Positions 61,246 to 64,000 of a stretch of DNA of 64,000 nt are shown here, one piece after another (positions within the stretch are counted from its first letter, which is position 1; each line of letters starts with the position of its first letter). The DNA is from Bacteroidota bacterium. Lineage in GTDB: Bacteria > Bacteroidota > Bacteroidia > Chitinophagales > Chitinophagaceae. The notes below the pieces were generated by a model. The model did not search any database and was not told the DNA's origin. It saw only the letters and a list, made by a program, of their open reading frames with translations. Made by a program: the position numbers and the translations under genes. The stretch lies in the NCBI GenBank assembly GCA_023424015.1, contig JAFAEM010000031.1, positions 103,239-167,238 on the forward strand, read 5' to 3'.

Positions 61246-61815
61246 TTATACTTTCTGTTTTGCCAGGCTCTTCTTCTTTGATTTTTTCAAAGCTGCTTCA
61301 ATCGCAGCGCTTAAGTTGGCAAAAGTGGGTTTACCGGTAAATGGCTCGTTGTTGATAAAGAAAGCAGGGAGTTCTTTTACGCCGCGGTCAATACCTTCTT
61401 TCAGGTCGTCCTGCACTTGCCAACCAAATGTTCCGTTAACGAGTTCGTCAAGAAACTTTTTATTGTTAACGCCGGCTTCCTTGGAATGTAGCTTTAAGCT
61501 TGTAGTCCCCAGGTTGCGCCTGTTGCTGAAAAGTACATTATGCATTTCCCAGAATTTGCCTTCCTGGCCTGCAGCTACTGCGGCTTCGCTGGCTTTCATG
61601 CTACGCTGGTGGATCAGCGTGAGGGGAAAATGTCGGAAATTAAATCTCACCTTACCCTCATATTCTTCCAGGATCTGCTTCACCACTTCATTGGCTTTAG
61701 CGCAATCCTCGTTTTCGTATTCACCAAATTCCATTAATGTTACAGGGGCGTCCTTCTTTCCTACAAAAATGTCTTTGGGCTCAATAATTTCTTCGACCTC
61801 TTTTTTAAATGCCAT
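61246..61815 (-). CDS. DsbA-like thioredoxin-fold protein lacking the CxxC motif
   Basis: The 189-residue protein keeps the DsbA/thioredoxin-4 layout: APVTLMEFGEYENEDCAKANEVVKQILEEYEGKVRFNFRHFPLTLIHQRSMKASEAAVAAGQEGKFWEMHNVLF and later RGVKELPAFFINNEPFTGK (cis-Pro loop ELPAFFIN). Where CPxC is expected it has NEDC, so only the resolving-type Cys remains. It cannot be a classical dithiol oxidase; a glutathione-like monothiol or a binding role is possible. No signal peptide. An AAGGAG sequence seven bases before the ATG is unusual for this phylum. Confidence 0.85.
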   Translation of the reverse strand: MAFKKEVEEIIEPKDIFVGKKDAPVTLMEFGEYENEDCAKANEVVKQILEEYEGKVRFNFRHFPLTLIHQRSMKASEAAVAAGQEGKFWEMHNVLFSNRRNLGTTSLKLHSKEAGVNNKKFLDELVNGTFGWQVQDDLKEGIDRGVKELPAFFINNEPFTGKPTFANLSAAIEAALKKSKKKSLAKQKV

Positions 61816-62304
61816 TGTTAAACTCCTTTTTAATTAGTCGCCAAAGCACCTGTAGCTTTAGCATTTATCATCTATATAACAACCTTCAGGCTATTTGGTT
61901 GGGTGATTATTTGCAGTTCAGAAACCTTTCAAAAAAGGCCCGAAAGCGGTTGAAGATATGATTTTTTTGATGCCGCAATATTGTCCAAAAAGCTAATTTT
62001 ACAGGCGGCAAAATTTGGATGTGATTAACAATCACTTGCACCAAAAAAAAGATAAAAAATTCCCCGGAATTTACCAAAAATTGACAATCATCCAACCTGA
62101 ATACCCTAGTTCTGTTTCTCTTTCCTTTCTCCAATTCATTTTTTTGGATGGCTGAACACTCGTTTTTTCATTGAATCTTAAGACTGCTGTTTTTTGCGGA
62201 AATCAGGTTGGCCATCAGGAGTAACAATCTTTCAATTATCTGAATATTAATTATTTATGAAATCGAAAGATGCCTTTGCCACGGCTAAAACCGGCAAAAC
62301 TTAG
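61816..62304. other. Gene-poor intergenic stretch
   Basis: About 490 bases between the thioredoxin-like gene and the promoter of the 62469 gene. No reading frame, tRNA or terminator of note is seen. It contains runs of T and A and a short ORF of 15 codons at 62258. Confidence 0.4.
61823..61828 (-). promoter_or_regulatory. Shine-Dalgarno-like AAGGAG
   Basis: The minus strand reads AAGGAG, seven bases from the ATG of the thioredoxin-like gene. Most genes in this window have no such motif. Confidence 0.5.
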
Positions 62305-62336
62305 TTTGCAGCCCGAATAAACACGGGTTATTTTTG
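62305..62336 (+). promoter_or_regulatory. Consensus promoter of the small exported-protein gene
   Basis: TTTG (62305-62308), a 20-base spacer and TATTTTTG (62329-62336) make the best full promoter in the window. Start is expected near 62340, leaving a leader of about 129 bases before 62469. Confidence 0.75.
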
Positions 62337-62468
62337 TCATGCAAGGATTAAAAAACGTCCCGTTACTCACCAGGACAAAGGCTTTTCCAACTTGCTTCCA
62401 CATGAACTGATCCCTGCTCCCGCGGTTGCCCCTGAATGTTCACATTTTTAACCTTTAAAATTAGACTC

Positions 62469-62873
62469 ATGAAAAACACAATGATCAACACAAGGGTATT
62501 AGCCGTTATTCTGGCAGTAACTTTTTCCCTGGCAACAACGCTGACTGTTTCAGCAACTGATGGACCTGTCAACCCGGTAGAATTGAAATATATTGGACAT
62601 ATCGATAATAAGCCAGTATTTCAATTGTCGTTTGTAAACGAAGCAAACGCTGAATTTGTGGTGGTAGTGCGTGATAACTATAACAACGTGCTTTACCGCG
62701 ATTTTATCAAAGGCGCAAAAGCCACCAAAAAATTTATTCTGAACACTGAAGAGTTGGGTGATATCCCCGTCAGCTTTGAGATTTCAGGAAAGAACATCGA
62801 AAAACCTGTAGTATATGAAGTGAACAACACATCCCGCCTGGTACAGGATGTAGTTGTTAGCAGAAAGAATTAA
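62469..62873 (+). CDS. Small exported beta-rich protein of unknown function
   Basis: The 134-residue protein starts MKNTMINTRVLAVILAVTFSL, a signal peptide with cleavage near TVSA. The mature ~100 residues form a beta sandwich-like pattern: VELKYIGHIDNKPVFQLSFVNEANAEFVVVVRDNYNNVLYRDFIKGAKATKKFILNTEEL, without enzymatic motif. It has one clear promoter and an untranslated leader of about 129 bases. It resembles small periplasmic proteins conserved in Chitinophagaceae. Not a recognised family. Confidence 0.75.
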   Translation: MKNTMINTRVLAVILAVTFSLATTLTVSATDGPVNPVELKYIGHIDNKPVFQLSFVNEANAEFVVVVRDNYNNVLYRDFIKGAKATKKFILNTEELGDIPVSFEISGKNIEKPVVYEVNNTSRLVQDVVVSRKN

Positions 62874-62888
62874 TTCTTTAAAACGGAT

Positions 62889-62901
62889 TGTTGAAAGTTG
62901 G
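62889..62901. repeat. TTGTTGAAAGTTG word
   Basis: These 13 bases are shared with the foldback at 37709-37785 and lie about 15 bases after the stop codon of the 62469 gene. Confidence 0.5.
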
Positions 62902-63058
62902 TGATTGGGATTAAGTTTGACGTGTTGGCAAAAGATACCCGGAAAAGCATTCACGTCGATTGGATAAAATTAAAATAGCACGCAGACTGATTCCACATCA
63001 CCATTTTCCAACCCGTTAATTATCGGGTCCATATTCAATTTTTTTGAAAATTCGAACC

Positions 63059-63316
63059 TTAACTGGTTCTCACTTTGCGTCCAACCTGCTTTGCCGTCTC
63101 TATCCCCTTTGAAGTAATCCTGATGATGAGTGTGTCCTGCTGCTCCAGGCTCACAAGATCTTCCTCGCAAAGCACTAATAGCTGTTGATGAATAACAGAC
63201 CATTCCTGTAAACGTCTGAGAATAATTTCCCGCGGCCGGCATCCATAATGTTCGGGTTGCGGATCGTTTTTTACGATCTCATAAATGGTTTGTAGAAGTT
63301 GAAAATGCTCTTGCAT
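63059..63316 (-). CDS. Hypothetical small, possibly winged-helix protein
   Basis: The 85-residue protein reads MQEHFQLLQTIYEIVKNDPQPEHYGCRPREIILRRLQEWSVIHQQLLVLCEEDLVSLEQQDTLIIRITSKGIETAK. A helix-turn-helix-like pattern with a beta-wing (EDLVSLEQQDTLIIRITSKG) is typical of small winged-helix proteins in this group. Function unknown. Confidence 0.6.
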   Translation of the reverse strand: MQEHFQLLQTIYEIVKNDPQPEHYGCRPREIILRRLQEWSVIHQQLLVLCEEDLVSLEQQDTLIIRITSKGIETAKQVGRKVRTS

Positions 63317-63496
63317 TAACTAAAAATATCGGAAAAAACCCGAACGGATTAAAAGAATTTATTAACAGCCGTGATGAATAACTTCCCTGGTCGCCATGCA
63401 GCATTTTCGATGTAATAGAGTCCGGTGCTGGACGTAAATTAACTATCCGGGTGTTCCGTAGGCATCGCCCCGTGTTACCTTTTCTTTAAAGGCAAA

Positions 63497-63516
63497 ACCT
63501 GGCTATTTGACCAGGT
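63497..63516 (-). terminator. Small hairpin spanning the stop codon of the 63503 gene
   Basis: ACCTGG and CCAGGT, eight bases apart, pair on either side of the TAG stop, and TTTT follows on the minus strand. It may be a weak terminator that includes the stop codon. Confidence 0.45.
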
Positions 63517-63679
63517 AGAGGGCGGGATTGGCAACCGTTGTTACCTCAAACAGCTTTAAGAACGTTAAAGCTTCAACAATTAGAAATCCGGTAAAAAACA
63601 CTAACAGGATAACGATCGCAGCCCGGAAAATTGAATTGAACAGTTCCCGGCTTGTTGTAGTAGTAACTGGGTAGTTCAT
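63503..63679 (-). CDS. Small single-helix membrane protein
   Basis: A 58-residue frame reads MNYPVTTTTSRELFNSIFRAAIVILLVFFTGFLIVEALTFLKLF and ends ANPALYLVK. Residues 19-36 are a strongly hydrophobic helix. It is shorter than usual gene-finder cut-offs but has a clean ATG, membrane topology and a small hairpin at its stop. Unknown family. Confidence 0.55.
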   Translation of the reverse strand: MNYPVTTTTSRELFNSIFRAAIVILLVFFTGFLIVEALTFLKLFEVTTVANPALYLVK

Positions 63680-63866
63680 AAGGCATTGTTTTGGATTAAA
63701 AAGAAAATAGCTTAATGCTTATCCTTCTCCAAAATTGGTGAAAAAAATATGCCACCGGATTATATTCCTCCAAATTCTACCAAAATAATGGCACCGTTAC
63801 GGGAAATTACCCTCCATTTTGAACACCCGGCCCAAGAAAATACGACCCGTCCCCCGAAATTTCTCA

Positions 63867-63882
63867 ATCCAGCATCCAGCAT
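63867..63882. repeat. CTGGATG heptamer pair, inverted orientation
   Basis: The minus strand reads ATGCTGGATGCTGGAT, two copies of the heptamer that is repeated nine times at 43130-43192. Confidence 0.6.
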
Positions 63883-63913
63883 CACTACTGTCCGGGAAAA
63901 GCAGTTTATAAAA

Positions 63914-63946
63914 AGAAAAAGAGAGCTTTTGACTCTCTTTTTTGGT
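63914..63946 (+). terminator. Terminator-like hairpin with no gene upstream on its strand
   Basis: AAAGAGAG (63918-63925) pairs with CTCTCTTT (63933-63940), and T follows. It strongly resembles the RRM gene terminator (61157). It could end a small RNA, or act as a leader attenuator of the gene starting at 63980. Confidence 0.65.
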
Positions 63947-63979
63947 TTAGTTTAGAGTTTCCACACAAAAAATTAAACC

Positions 63980-64000
63980 ATGAACAAAAGTAGTTTTTTT
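63980..64000 (+). CDS. Start of a gene cut by the window edge
   Basis: An ATG at 63980 opens the frame MNKSSFF, which runs off the end. Only seven codons are visible, so no identity can be given. It is 34 bases after the terminator-like hairpin. Confidence 0.35.

Noticed and set aside
63749..63955. 68-residue plus-strand ORF (MPPDYIPPNSTK...)
   Set aside because: It runs through the inverted CTGGATG heptamers and the terminator-like hairpin and has the composition of translated spacer DNA.

Overview
The window comes from a member of the Bacteroidota, most likely family Chitinophagaceae or a close relative. The evidence is a SusC/SusD pair run by an ECF sigma/FecR pair, several carboxypeptidase-regulatory-domain TonB-dependent receptors, many TAnnTTTG-type -7 promoter boxes with TTG/TTTG about 18-20 bases upstream, an almost complete lack of Shine-Dalgarno sequences, and Bacteroidota-style phosphoenolpyruvate carboxylase, PhoH and ribosomal proteins. 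Gene content is chromosomal. I see no prophage, insertion sequence, CRISPR array, rRNA or plasmid functions. One tRNA (Ser, CGA) is present.

Layout: 1-4.5 kb is a nitrogen block (3' part of gltD, ammonium transporter, outer-membrane porin). 4.5-7.1 kb is phosphoenolpyruvate carboxylase. 7.3-11.4 kb is the alpha ribosomal operon (infA-rpmJ-rpsM-rpsK-rpsD-rpoA-rplQ, minus strand), started by its own promoter and detached from the upstream spc genes. 11.5-21.8 kb holds mixed housekeeping genes (homogentisate dioxygenase, phosphoesterase, beta-propeller protein, TPR lipoprotein, rpe, a TonB-dependent receptor, an ankyrin protein, tRNA-Ser). 22-33.1 kb is one minus-strand nutrient-uptake locus: ECF sigma, FecR, SusC, SusD, MFS transporter, FAD oxidoreductase and type I phosphodiesterase, with no glycoside hydrolase. 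33.3-43.5 kb carries small accessory genes (acyltransferase, secreted protein, DinB and VOC proteins, two SDRs, an orphan ParA, a trypsin-like protease) and two gene relics. 43.7-50 kb has an M1 peptidase, a TonB-dependent receptor and a GH127 enzyme. 50-64 kb has phoH, crcB, ppa, a TauE-like protein, an NlpC/P60 peptidase, a sigma/membrane-protein pair, guanine deaminase, a Mur ligase, an acetylesterase, an RRM protein and small exported or membrane proteins.

The least explained signal is intergenic. Several families of short 'word' repeats occur: AGCTCG-core motifs in four successive spacers of the ribosomal operon, TTTGAAAAT inverted repeats between rpoA and rplQ, a perfect nine-copy CTGGATR heptamer array after a DUF2442-like gene, and a decamer-built foldback near 37.7 kb. 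There is also a 3'-truncated, frameshifted sigma-factor relic lying back-to-back with a SusC relic, a terminator pointing antisense in the SusC leader, and palindromes over the phoH and GH127 upstream regions. I found no clear-cut new multi-gene system. The SusCD-phosphodiesterase-oxidoreductase locus and the orphan ParA-protease pair are the best candidates for unassigned function. All identifications were made by reading the sequence, without database searches.
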